A DNA stretch of 64,000 nucleotides from Trichormus sp. M33_DOE_039 (GTDB taxonomy: Bacteria; Cyanobacteriota; Cyanobacteriia; Cyanobacteriales; Nostocaceae). A program made the translations under genes and the position numbers. Below the pieces are notes generated by a model. That model saw only the letters and a list, made by a program, of their open reading frames with translations. It did no database searches and was not told the DNA's origin. The stretch spans positions 1 through 64,000 of the forward strand of contig DVDT01000052.1 of the NCBI GenBank assembly GCA_015296085.1. The letters run 5' to 3'. Shown here in pieces: positions 28,697-37,777 of the stretch (its first letter is position 1; each line of letters opens with the position of its first letter).

Positions 28697-30553
28697 CTAA
28701 ATTATAGCTATCTTTGTATGTGTTGGCAAATGAATGATAAATCTACTGCCTTGTTTTAATTCTGAAAAAACTTCTATTTTACCCTGGTGTTTTTCGACTA
28801 TCTGATAACAAATACTTAATCCCAAACCAGTACCTTTACCAACAGGCTTAGTTGTAAAAAAGGGATCAAATAATTTTTTGATAATTTCTGGAGGAATTCC
28901 TGACGCGTTATCTTGAATTTCAACTTGAATATGATTACTATCAATTTCTTTTGTAGATATTACTATTTTTTTATTGATTGGCTCAGAATAATCTAATAGC
29001 GCATCAACTGCATTACTAATAATATTCATAAATACTTGGTTAAGTTGGGCTGGATAACATTCTACCAAAGGTAGTTTTCCATAGTTTTTAACTACTTCAA
29101 TATCTGATTTAAACCGATGATTTAGAATTAAAAGAGTATTATCAATTCCCTCATGGATATCTACTTCTTTCATCTCTGCTTCATCAAGACGAGAAAAGTT
29201 ACGCAAAGATATAACAATTTCTCGAATACGCTGTGCGCCCATTTTCATGGAAGCCAGTATATCTAATAAATCTTTATGAATGAAATCTAGATCAATCTCT
29301 TCTATTGTTTCTGCAATTATATAGTCTGGATTGGGATACTGTTCTTGATATAAATCAACCAGATTTAGTAAATCTTTAATATAGCCATCTGCACATTCGA
29401 CATTACCATAAATAAAGTTTACAGGATTATTAATTTCGTGAGCTATACCTGCAACCATTTGCCCAAGTGATGACATTTTTTCACTTTGAATCAATTGTCC
29501 TTGTGTTTCTTGCAGTTCTTTTAATGTTATTTGTAATTCTTCGGTACGTTCTTCTACTCGTTGCTCTAAAGTTTGGTGAGCTTGTTGAAGTTCTTTAGTG
29601 CGTTCTTCTACTCTTTGTTCTAAAGTTTGACGTGCTATTTTCAAAGCTTCTGTATAATCACCAACCCATTCGACTAATTTATTTAAAGAATTAGCGAGAG
29701 TGCCTATTTCATCATGACTACTAATATTAGCTCTGAGTTCAAAATTTGATTCTTGTGTAATCTTGCTCGCAATATTAGTGACTGTTTGTAAAGGACGGGC
29801 AATTAATTTACTAGTTAATGAGGCGATTATAGTTGCGATCGCAGTAGATAATAAGATACTGATGCTCATTAATTTTATCCTTAAATACCTGGCATCGTTA
29901 AAACTTTTATTAGCTTGCTGTTGTTGCTTTTCTGCTTGGACAATTATTTGAGTCAATTCATCTGATTGCTTTTCAAAGCTTACATCGATATGAATACTTT
30001 CTTCCTGTTTAATAAAAAGTAATAGCTTGTTTATTGGTAAATCATTAGAGTCTTGGGATTCAATTTCTTGCCACAGTAATTGAATATTCTGATTATATAA
30101 TGCTGTATTTTGCTGATATACTTCTAATAATTTGTGGAAAGTCTGACGATTATAAGCTAAATTATGAGGATAATTATTGACGAAAGTTCCTATTTCAGAT
30201 AACTGCTGATTAATATGCTGAATATCTATCAAGAATCTATTTTTTTCAACTTCAAGCCAAACAGAATCTTCTATAACGGAAACTAATCTTTGGGGGTGAA
30301 GTCTAGCTCTAGTTACATCATTTTCTAAATCTTTTAGAAGATACTGTTGCTGATAAGATAAGTTTAACTGTTTATAGGCAGATATTTCGTAGTAATATGC
30401 AATTAATGAGCCACTAATTGTCCCGATTAAGGTAGTGCCAATCACAACAATATAACTATAGCCAATTTTTCTAGTAATGCTCCAGCTATGTGACAAGCTA
30501 GTCAGACGATTTAAAAGATAATTACTTAATTGATTGAAGCGAAGTTTGAGCAT
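28697..30553 (-). CDS. Membrane histidine kinase with HAMP domain
   Basis: 618 residues. Membrane segment 31-55, an extracytoplasmic helical sensor region about 56-227, second membrane segment 228-249, HAMP about 250-300. A coiled-coil follows in which QTLEQRVEERTKELQQA is tandemly duplicated. HisKA has phosphoacceptor His372 (MVAGIAHEINNPVNF), and the C-terminal HATPase has DNASGIPPE, GKGTGLGLSICYQIV. No receiver domain. Its start is 15 bases after the stop of the upstream PhnD-like binding-protein gene, so the two probably form one sensory unit. Confidence 0.88.
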   Translation of the reverse strand: MLKLRFNQLSNYLLNRLTSLSHSWSITRKIGYSYIVVIGTTLIGTISGSLIAYYYEISAYKQLNLSYQQQYLLKDLENDVTRARLHPQRLVSVIEDSVWLEVEKNRFLIDIQHINQQLSEIGTFVNNYPHNLAYNRQTFHKLLEVYQQNTALYNQNIQLLWQEIESQDSNDLPINKLLLFIKQEESIHIDVSFEKQSDELTQIIVQAEKQQQQANKSFNDARYLRIKLMSISILLSTAIATIIASLTSKLIARPLQTVTNIASKITQESNFELRANISSHDEIGTLANSLNKLVEWVGDYTEALKIARQTLEQRVEERTKELQQAHQTLEQRVEERTEELQITLKELQETQGQLIQSEKMSSLGQMVAGIAHEINNPVNFIYGNVECADGYIKDLLNLVDLYQEQYPNPDYIIAETIEEIDLDFIHKDLLDILASMKMGAQRIREIVISLRNFSRLDEAEMKEVDIHEGIDNTLLILNHRFKSDIEVVKNYGKLPLVECYPAQLNQVFMNIISNAVDALLDYSEPINKKIVISTKEIDSNHIQVEIQDNASGIPPEIIKKLFDPFFTTKPVGKGTGLGLSICYQIVEKHQGKIEVFSELKQGSRFIIHLPTHTKIAII

Positions 30554-30568
30554 GAATTTCTATGGACA

Positions 30569-31459
30569 CTATTTGATGAAACTATCTTGTCCAATTTTTT
30601 GATAAACTTCCCGAATTAGCTTGTAATCAGTATCATTTGCTGTCACCATCTTGCTGCCAATATACTTACGATTCGCCTGAGCTTTTACCATACTTTGAAT
30701 GAGTTTATCTTGGTTTTTTAGCATCTGCGATCGCAGTATTTCAATAAAACTAGATGCTAATTGATGACTCGCAACAAATACATCACTTGGTAGTTCTGAG
30801 CCTTTGAAAATTACCTGAAAATCTTTCTCTGACAAACCTTCAGATTCTAGAACACCTTTATATCGATCAGATGATATCGTCCAAGCATCGACTTCACCTG
30901 CTTTTAAGGCTTTTCCGCCTTTATTGTCTAACATGACTGTTTTAAAATCAGTTTTTGGATCTAATCCTGCGTCGATCAGTAAACTAATAGGTGCAATGTG
31001 TCCAGATGTCGATCCTACTTTACGCATGGCAATTGTTTTACCTTTTAATTGAGCTAATGTTTTAATATTGCTATCGGCACGCACAACAAAAATAGTATGG
31101 TAGTCTTTGCGTTTAATACCAATAATTGGAATTGCTTTAGCTCTAGAGTTTAAAATTAGGTACTCTGAAGGCCCAGCAAATGCAATATCTAAATTTCCTG
31201 ATAATAATGCGGGGGCCGCTGCTGTAGGATTGTCTACGGGAAATAATTCTATTTTGATTCCTAATACTTCCTCTAAAATTCTACTAAATTCTCCAAAATC
31301 TCTTTTTAAATCGTCAATTCCAGTCACATCTGTAACGGCAAATTTCAGCGATTTTGGGAGATTTGATGATTGTAATGAGGTATTACTATTAGTATTTGTA
31401 CTTGCTGTACATCCAGCAATAAATAAGAACGAATACTTAATTAGACTACGTCTTCTCAT
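30569..31459 (-). CDS. PhnD-like phosphonate/phosphite periplasmic binding protein
   Basis: 296 residues. Lipoprotein-type N-terminus (RRRSLIKYSFLFIAGC, lipobox Cys near 17), then a type 2 periplasmic-binding fold: LKFAVTDVTGIDDLKRDFG, DIAFAGPSEYLIL, KGKTIAMRKVGSTSGHI and AGEVDAWTISSDRYKGVLE, as in PhnD/PtxB. There are no transporter permease or ATPase genes next to it. A histidine kinase gene follows directly (15-base gap), suggesting that the ligand-bound protein feeds the kinase rather than a transporter. Ligand unknown, probably a phosphonate-like or other small anion. Confidence 0.8.
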   Translation of the reverse strand: MRRRSLIKYSFLFIAGCTASTNTNSNTSLQSSNLPKSLKFAVTDVTGIDDLKRDFGEFSRILEEVLGIKIELFPVDNPTAAAPALLSGNLDIAFAGPSEYLILNSRAKAIPIIGIKRKDYHTIFVVRADSNIKTLAQLKGKTIAMRKVGSTSGHIAPISLLIDAGLDPKTDFKTVMLDNKGGKALKAGEVDAWTISSDRYKGVLESEGLSEKDFQVIFKGSELPSDVFVASHQLASSFIEILRSQMLKNQDKLIQSMVKAQANRKYIGSKMVTANDTDYKLIREVYQKIGQDSFIK

Positions 31460-32092
31460 GGCTGGAATTTTATGTAACTATAATATTTTGCAGCTATATA
31501 ACAGAAATTTTAAGTCTGAATTATACTAAAAACTTCTGTGATACTACGGAAAATAAATTTAGGTAATTATTAGTAATTCAGGTTAAGGATAGATTATCCT
31601 ATATGGCTAAAATAATGATGTGTTTTGGTAAGTTATTTATTAATAAATACTATAAAAATTAAAAAATAATACCAAATAAATTGCTTAACAATACTATATA
31701 TTGAGAGAAGTTTTACCTTCAATAAATACAATTTAATAACCTAAAGTCCAATTAATACCTAGTAATTATAGTAATCTGCTTTGATTGTTGAACTGATTAC
31801 ATAGAGTTTGGAAGTAGGGAATCAGAGTTTTAGATCGATGCTGAATTTTTTAAACAATCCCATAAGAGTCTTAATACATTGTCATTTACTAAGTAATAGC
31901 TTGAGAAAGTTTGTATTTTATGTAACTCCTTGTTTACTGTGATAATGTCTACAATGATGCTCGCCCTTCGCGCACATCCCACGACGACCATAATCTGATC
32001 AAATTTTTACTGATTTTCCCCAGAATATAGTCCTGTCATTATGAGAGTGGGGGTAGAATAGACGTTATTTTCGTAGCTTCAAGATTACAACT
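31460..32092. other. AT-rich intergenic region, no gene seen
   Basis: 633 bp between the divergently transcribed binding-protein operon and ycf23. Highly AT-rich up to 31760. No repeat or RNA gene could be supported. It must contain promoters for both sides. Confidence 0.4.
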
Positions 32093-32833
32093 ATGGCAAT
32101 GCCTTCTAAACTGCAAAGTGCATTTACTAACCGCCGTGTCCTGAAAGTGATTAGCGGTTTGAACAACTTTGACGCTGATCGTGTCGCGGCCGTTGTGAAA
32201 GCAGCTGAACTTGGTGGTGCAACTTTTGTAGATATTGCGGCTGATCCTGTTTTAGTACAGCTAGCCAAAAAATTAATTAACTTACCTATTTGCGTCTCAG
32301 CCGTAGAACCCGAAAAATTTGTCTCAGCTGTAGCTGCTGGTGCAGATTTAATTGAAATCGGTAATTTTGATAGTTTTTACGCTCAAGGACGCAAATTTGA
32401 AGCCGAGGAAGTATTGGCTTTAACACATCAGACCCGCGCTTTATTACCAGAAATAACTCTATCTGTTACCGTTCCCCATATCTTGGAACTAGACCAACAG
32501 GTACAACTAGCTGAAGAACTAGTCAAAGCTGGTGCAGACATTATCCAAACTGAAGGCGGTACTAGCAGCCAGCCATCTCACTCTGGAAGCTTGGGATTAA
32601 TTGAAAAAGCTGCTCCCACTTTAGCAGCAGCCTATGAAATTTCTCGTGCTGTGACAGTACCAGTATTCTGTGCTTCCGGTATTTCTAACGTCACTGCACC
32701 ATTGGCGATCGCAGCTGGTGCGGCTGGTGTCGGTGTTGGTTCTGCTATCAACCAACTCAATAGCGAAGTGGCGATGATTGCTGCTGTGCGTGGTTTAGTC
32801 GAAGCTTTGGCGAACACCAAAGTATTCAAGTAA
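32093..32833 (+). CDS. ycf23: Ycf23 homologue (DUF561)
   Basis: 246 residues. Matches the Ycf23/DUF561 family of cyanobacteria and algal plastids: FTNRRVLKVISGLNNFDADR, VDIAADPVLVQLAKK, LPICVSAVEPEKF, VTVPHILELDQQVQLAEELV, IIQTEGGTSSQPSHSGSLG, and APLAIAAGAAGVGVGSAINQ. It looks like a TIM-barrel with a phosphate-binding-type glycine-rich end. The biochemical function is not established. Single gene on the plus strand, converging with degT. Confidence 0.88.
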   Translation: MAMPSKLQSAFTNRRVLKVISGLNNFDADRVAAVVKAAELGGATFVDIAADPVLVQLAKKLINLPICVSAVEPEKFVSAVAAGADLIEIGNFDSFYAQGRKFEAEEVLALTHQTRALLPEITLSVTVPHILELDQQVQLAEELVKAGADIIQTEGGTSSQPSHSGSLGLIEKAAPTLAAAYEISRAVTVPVFCASGISNVTAPLAIAAGAAGVGVGSAINQLNSEVAMIAAVRGLVEALANTKVFK

Positions 32834-32857
32834 GAGGACAGACAAAAGGTAAAGGGT

Positions 32858-32900
32858 AAAGGACAAAAGTCTCAATTCTTGTGACTTTTGCCTTTTTACT
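32858..32900. terminator. Bidirectional terminator between ycf23 and the aminotransferase
   Basis: AAAGGACAAAAGTC (32858-32871) pairs with GACTTTTGCCTTT (32883-32895) apart from one bulged base, followed by a T-rich tract; A-rich on the other side gives a T-run for the reverse direction. Confidence 0.7.
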
Positions 32901-32907
32901 TTTTAGT

Positions 32908-34056
32908 TCATGCCAGAATATCTTTCAAAGCATAGATTACTTGGTCTTGCTGCTGGGGTGTCAGTTCGGGAAACATGGGTAGAGATAACACCTCATGGCA
33001 AATTTGCTCGGTTACTGGTAATTGTCCTAGCTGATAACCGAGGTGTTGATAGGCTGGTTGTAGATGTAAAGGATAAGGATAGTAAACCATTGAACCTATT
33101 CCTTTTTCTTGTAGTTGGTTGCGTACTGAGTCGCGATGTGCGACTGTAGCACCGTTGCGTCCCTCACTTAATACTCGAATAGTATATTGATTCCATACAC
33201 TCACGCCGCCAGCTAATGCTTGTGGTGCAATGATACCGGGAATTTGACTGAGGAATTGTTGATAATAGGCTGCGATCGCCTGACGTTGTTGATTCCAATG
33301 ATCAAGATAACGCAGCTTAATCTGCAAAATCGCAGCTTGTATGGCATCTAAGCGACTATTTACCCCAATTTCCTCATATTGATAGCGATTTTTTTGTCCA
33401 TGTTCCTTAATGATCCGCACCTTAGCCGCCAATGCGGGATCATTGGTGGTGATTGCTCCACCATCACCACAAGCCCCTAAGTTTTTGGTAGGGTAGAAAC
33501 TAAAGCAACCAAAATGTCCTATGCTGCCGACTTTTTTCCCATCCCATATCGCACCTGTAGACTGAGCGCAATCTTCAATTACAGCCACATTGTGAGATTG
33601 AGCGATCGCCATTAATTTCGTCATATCCACAGGCTGTCCAAATAGATGCACTGGGATAATCGCTTTGGTTTGGGGTGTAATAGCTGCTGCTACTTGCTGC
33701 AAATCCAGATTAAAATTTGTCGCATCTATATCTACAAATATCGGCTTTGCACCTACCGCAATAATTACCTCTACTGTAGCGACAAATGTAAAAGGGGTAG
33801 TAATTACTTCATCACCTGCACCAATTTCCAGGGCGCGTAGTGCTAAATATAACGCATCAGTACCAGAGTTACAAGCGACACAATTATTAACCCCATGATA
33901 ACCAGCAAACTGCTGTTCAAAACTTTCCACTAAAGGGCCACCGATATAGCGGACAGAAGCTAGAACCTCTACAACAGCAGCACTAACTTCGGCTTCCAGG
34001 GTAGTGTATTGGTGCTTGATATCAAAAGCAGGGACAGAATTTATGCTTTGGATCAT
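32908..34056 (-). CDS. DegT/DnrJ/EryC1/StrS-family PLP aminotransferase
   Basis: 382 residues. PLP-type sugar aminotransferase: CNSGTDALYLALRAL, GDEVITTPFTFVATVEVI, IPVHLFGQPVDM, VIEDCAQSTGAIWDGKKVGS, and the PLP-lysine motif FSFYPTKNLGACGDGG near 190. The C-terminal MVYYPYPLHLQPAYQHLGY is typical. The family adds amino groups to NDP-keto sugars for polysaccharide or antibiotic sugars. No other sugar genes are next to it, so the sugar cannot be named. Confidence 0.88.
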   Translation of the reverse strand: MIQSINSVPAFDIKHQYTTLEAEVSAAVVEVLASVRYIGGPLVESFEQQFAGYHGVNNCVACNSGTDALYLALRALEIGAGDEVITTPFTFVATVEVIIAVGAKPIFVDIDATNFNLDLQQVAAAITPQTKAIIPVHLFGQPVDMTKLMAIAQSHNVAVIEDCAQSTGAIWDGKKVGSIGHFGCFSFYPTKNLGACGDGGAITTNDPALAAKVRIIKEHGQKNRYQYEEIGVNSRLDAIQAAILQIKLRYLDHWNQQRQAIAAYYQQFLSQIPGIIAPQALAGGVSVWNQYTIRVLSEGRNGATVAHRDSVRNQLQEKGIGSMVYYPYPLHLQPAYQHLGYQLGQLPVTEQICHEVLSLPMFPELTPQQQDQVIYALKDILA

Positions 34057-34255
34057 AAAGTTTTCATTTTATCTGAAGATACAAAGAATACATTTCGACT
34101 GTCAATTCTTGCTAATGGAATTTCTTCTCAAAAAAGCTTGTCAAGACTGTCGCCTAAGATACGTATTAATCAAGAGTTATTACCGGAATAATTCTATGGG
34201 TAAAACTTGGATCAGTGGTAAATTATGAGTGCCTGTTTGTAAACTGACTGTATTA

Positions 34256-34290
34256 GGGACTGGAGATTGGGGACTGGGGACTGGGGATTG
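34256..34290 (+). repeat. Heptanucleotide short tandem repeat
   Basis: Units of GGGGACT and GGGGATT in tandem (GGGACTGGAGATTGGGGACT and onward). This is the class of short tandemly repeated heptamers known in heterocystous cyanobacteria; another copy is at 45283. Confidence 0.8.
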
Positions 34291-34376
34291 TATTTTTCTT
34301 TCCCTACACACGGCAGTTTGCTCAAGTCGGCAAACCCCTTCGGGTTCACCATTTTGCTTATGCCGGGAAACCCTTT

Positions 34377-34417
34377 CGGCAGTTGCTAATGGGGGAAACC
34401 CCCATTAGCAACTGCCG
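34377..34417. repeat. Perfect 19-bp inverted repeat with a 3-base loop
   Basis: CGGCAGTTGCTAATGGGGG, AAA, and the exact complement CCCCCATTAGCAACTGCCG. Surrounded (34310-34500) by palindromic Nostoc repeats (GGCAAACCCCTTCGGGTTC, TGCCGGGAAACC). It is a strong cruciform/RNA hairpin, likely a non-autonomous mobile repeat. The rest of the 34057-34521 gap holds no gene. Confidence 0.85.
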
Positions 34418-34521
34418 ACGCTCCTGCGTCGCTAACGCTGCGCTAACACCACCGCAAGTGGTTCACCGCCCACGCAACTGCCTCCCCTACACCCTTACAC
34501 CTCAAAACCCCCATAAAACCC

Positions 34522-35298
34522 ATGCAAGATTTAATTAAGTTAGATTTGGTTGATTTAGCGATCGCTGTAGGATTGATGGCGATTGCTATTGGTGTATCTG
34601 CTTGGGAAAGATTAGGACTAGAGTTAAATTTAGCGATCGCTACCGGTAGAACCATCCTACAATTAGCTGTTTTGGGATACGTTTTAGACTTCATCTTCGC
34701 TTTAGACAATCTTTGGGCAGTTTTGGCGATTTTAGGAGTAATGCTGACGATTACGGCGATTGTCGCACGAAATCGGATCAGTCAAAAGATTCCTGGCGTG
34801 TTGCCTTTGGTTTGGGGTGCGATTTTTGTTAGTACCCTGATGACATTGGTTTACACCAACTTCTTAATCATTCAACCAGATAAATGGTACGAACCACGTT
34901 ATATTATTCCCCTGGCAGGGATAGTTTTAGGAAATGGGATGAATGCAGCGGCGATCGCAGGGGAACGTCTAGTGAACAGTATGAATACCTTTCCCAACGA
35001 AATCGAAACGCACTTAAGTTTAGGTGCTACTCCCCAACAAGCAACCAGCCAATACCGCAAAGAAGCTATCCGCGCCGCGTTGCTACCGACTATTAACCAA
35101 ATGATTTTGGTAGGGATGGTAGCTATCCCCGGCATCACCACTGGACAGTTACTAGCTGGTATCACACCCTTAGAGGCTGTCTGCTACGAGATTTTGATTA
35201 TTTTTATGGTGGCTTTTGCAAACTTACTAACAACAGTTTCGATCACCAAAGGATTATGCCGTCAGTTTTTTAACTCTGCTGCGCAGTTGGTAAGGTGA
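34522..35298 (+). CDS. fetB: FetB/UPF0014-type ABC permease (iron export)
   Basis: 258 residues, seven hydrophobic segments. Matches the FetB (UPF0014) family: AWERLGLELNLAIATGRTIL, AGIVLGNGMNAAAIAGERL, LSLGATPQQATSQYRKEAIR, RAALLPTINQMILVGMVAIP, GITPLEAVCYEILIIFMVA. In E. coli FetB with ATPase FetA exports iron. No FetA gene is adjacent; the ATPase must be elsewhere. The start ATG at 34522 follows a repeat-rich leader with no clear ribosome binding site. Confidence 0.88.
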   Translation: MQDLIKLDLVDLAIAVGLMAIAIGVSAWERLGLELNLAIATGRTILQLAVLGYVLDFIFALDNLWAVLAILGVMLTITAIVARNRISQKIPGVLPLVWGAIFVSTLMTLVYTNFLIIQPDKWYEPRYIIPLAGIVLGNGMNAAAIAGERLVNSMNTFPNEIETHLSLGATPQQATSQYRKEAIRAALLPTINQMILVGMVAIPGITTGQLLAGITPLEAVCYEILIIFMVAFANLLTTVSITKGLCRQFFNSAAQLVR

Positions 35299-35376
35299 GA
35301 TATTGGGGACTGGGAAAAACTTAACTCAACTGAGGCTAGGGAAAAACAATCAATTCTTGATGACATGAGACAGGTT

Positions 35377-35409
35377 GACACTTCTCAGCCTGAAGGCATG
35401 AGGAGTGTC
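35377..35409. repeat. Strong two-step hairpin in the fetB-TPR gap
   Basis: GACACTTCTCA and TGAGGAGTGTC pair (one wobble) around an inner GCC-TGAA-GGC stem. No T-run. It resembles structured repeat ends linked to IS200/IS605-type elements, but no transposase or TnpB is nearby. Confidence 0.6.
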
Positions 35410-35567
35410 GAATGCTAAAGCAACAGCTGCTCACACTAATTACTACGGTGCAAGCTAGCTAAAAAAAGCGATATCGTGTTAGTTGCGTGCTGTGGGACTA
35501 AATCAATTCCTTAGTACCTCGCCTCACACTAGAATGGGAATTGACGTGAAGTTCTCTATTAACTAAA

Positions 35568-37406
35568 GTGTCAGACTCATTGCCATTGCGCGATCGCTAC
35601 CTCGCCCTCATCGATGAAATTGTCCAACTCACCCTCCAGGGCAAAATTAGCTCTGTAGAGATGGTGTATCAAATGCTGCAAAAAGGCATCTTAGCTGGTA
35701 CAGGAGAAATCTTTGAGTTAGCTTTGAGCGATCGCCTCAACGCCATGCAAACTCAGGTAGATAGTGAAGCAGATGAACTCAAAAAAGCCAAAGCTAACCG
35801 GAGTTTACGGGCAATTAAGACAATTCAAACTCAATGGCAAAGGTATAGAGAACAAAATAAAGCTACGGAAGCGATCGCGACTGCATCTCAACAAATTACT
35901 ACAGCTGCGGCCGATGAACGCCTAGCTATATTTTTACGCCTGACTGATCCTAATCTCAAATATCCACTGAACACATCACAACTACAGCAATTATCCAAAT
36001 CTTTGCAACAATTTGCCCAATTTAACGAAGATATAGCGCAGATATCCCAAGGAATTACCCGTGGTTTAGCAGCTTGGCAAAGGTTACAAGAACACTTGGT
36101 GAGCTGGATGTATGAGCAGAATCAAGCTCTGGGTTTTGGCGGTGTACCAGGAGAAACTGGCCCTTGGGCAACTTGGGCGAAAAAAGTGAATAGTGAGTTA
36201 CCGCAAACATTATTACGTACTCTAGCCATAGAGCAATCGGTTATTCCCTTCGCTCAACAGTACAGCAATCTTAATTTGAGCGATTGGGTAGAGATAGCGT
36301 TAATTTTGCAGTATTTACAACGGGGTTTAGTGAGTTGGTTTGACCAACAACCTTACAATATTCAAGCCGGTTCAAAATTGTCGATTTCTACTTTTTTGAC
36401 CTTTGCTGTCATTTGGAGTCAGTTAGCTAGTGGTTTCCAAAGTCAGGCAGTCTACAGTAATGGAGCATCACAAATCATGCTCCAAATTTTACGCACCTTT
36501 GCCCAGCGTCCCTATTTTCCCTTGTACGGGGGGATTTTTGCTTCCTTTTCTGGTAGCTATTTACGAGATGCTCTAGACTATTTAGATGAGCCATTACGGA
36601 AAGTGGCGATGACACAAGAAAAAGCCAGAATTTTGACTCTTTTAGGCTATTCGCAGCGCGCTTTGGGACAATATCAGCGTTCGATAAAATTTCATGAGCA
36701 AGCCTTAGAAATTGCCAGAAATGCAGGCGATCGCCCCTGTGAAATTGCCAATCTCAATCATCTCAGTCGGACTTACGTGCAGGAGCAAAATTATCCTGAA
36801 GCCATTAATCATAGTCAAAGAGCATTGATGTTGAGTAGACAAGCAGGCGATTGTACAGGAGAAGCGAATGCCCTGGTTAACTTAGGTTACAGCGAAGTCA
36901 TGCAAGCCCAAAAGCTGGAACAAGTAGAAGCAGAAACCTATGAAATGGCCATTAACTATTTAGAACAAGGATTAAAGTTATCAGAAAAATTAGGTGATAT
37001 TCAAAGTAAAGCTTTATGTCTCAGTAGTTTAGGTCTTGCTTATCTAGTAATTCAAGAATCACAAAATGCGATTAAATATCTAGAAGAAGGTTTTAAAACA
37101 GCCCAAATATCTGGTGATTTATATCTCCAAGGTCGAAATTTAGCTTATCTGGCTGAAGCTTATTATCAAATACAGAACTTTGAAAAAGCCGTTTACACCG
37201 GTTGTTTAGGAATGTATTTCCTAGAGCAAATAGCTTCCCGTGAATGGCGACAACCAGCAGGGTTACTAATAATTTTACAAGGACAGATAGGGGTAGAAGC
37301 TTTTCAAAATTTACTCCAATATCACCGCCCTAAAATGATAGCCATTATTGGTGTAGATGGGTATGATTATCTTCCTAAATTGCTCATACAATATCAACAA
37401 GAATAA
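35568..37406 (+). CDS. Large TPR protein of unknown function
   Basis: 612 residues starting at a GTG (35568). The N-terminal 340 residues are helical and Gln-rich with no recognised domain (LIDEIVQLTLQGKISSVEMV, GVPGETGPWATWAKKVN). The second part has six or so TPR units of about 40 residues (LGYSQRALGQYQRSIKFHEQ, YVQEQNYPEAINHSQRALML, LAYLVIQESQNAIKYLEEG). Cyanobacterial relatives exist in which the N-terminal part is conserved, as far as I recall. Function unknown; TPR implies protein binding. No signal peptide. Single gene. Confidence 0.82.
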   Translation: MSDSLPLRDRYLALIDEIVQLTLQGKISSVEMVYQMLQKGILAGTGEIFELALSDRLNAMQTQVDSEADELKKAKANRSLRAIKTIQTQWQRYREQNKATEAIATASQQITTAAADERLAIFLRLTDPNLKYPLNTSQLQQLSKSLQQFAQFNEDIAQISQGITRGLAAWQRLQEHLVSWMYEQNQALGFGGVPGETGPWATWAKKVNSELPQTLLRTLAIEQSVIPFAQQYSNLNLSDWVEIALILQYLQRGLVSWFDQQPYNIQAGSKLSISTFLTFAVIWSQLASGFQSQAVYSNGASQIMLQILRTFAQRPYFPLYGGIFASFSGSYLRDALDYLDEPLRKVAMTQEKARILTLLGYSQRALGQYQRSIKFHEQALEIARNAGDRPCEIANLNHLSRTYVQEQNYPEAINHSQRALMLSRQAGDCTGEANALVNLGYSEVMQAQKLEQVEAETYEMAINYLEQGLKLSEKLGDIQSKALCLSSLGLAYLVIQESQNAIKYLEEGFKTAQISGDLYLQGRNLAYLAEAYYQIQNFEKAVYTGCLGMYFLEQIASREWRQPAGLLIILQGQIGVEAFQNLLQYHRPKMIAIIGVDGYDYLPKLLIQYQQE

Positions 37407-37554
37407 TAAGTTATGACTAGAGGCTAGGGATTGGATATTAGGCAGAAGTAAATAACAAGTAAGTATAACCCGCTTAAATATTTGTAATTTGGATAAGACA
37501 GAAGGGAACAAGATTTTATACTGTTTCTTAATGAAGATGCACTTTATTCTGCAC

Positions 37555-37584
37555 TGTAGAGACGTTGCATGCAACGTCTCTACA
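37555..37584. repeat. 30-bp perfect palindrome, Nostoc interspersed repeat
   Basis: TGTAGAGACGTTGCA followed by its exact complement TGCAACGTCTCTACA. This palindrome is common in Nostoc genomes. Here it lies in the 371-bp gap after the TPR gene; no T-run but it may end transcription. The rest of the gap (37407-37777) has no gene. Confidence 0.85.
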
Positions 37585-37777
37585 TCATTTATTTGATACA
37601 ACTTCATAGAGAATTGGTATTAGCCTAGTTTATCTCTTTCTTAGCTTAGTTGTATTTTTTCCACTGACTTACTTAACTCTACCTTGTTTCCCCTATCTCC
37701 TGCCCTTTCAATTTTGGATTTGGGTTTTGAAATTTTGGATTAGGTTTGAATCTAAAATCTAAAATTATTCTGCCGCC

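Noticed and set aside
37311-37607. 98-codon minus-strand frame after the TPR gene
   Set aside because: Overlaps the TPR gene end and the palindromic repeat; no ribosome binding site and no family.
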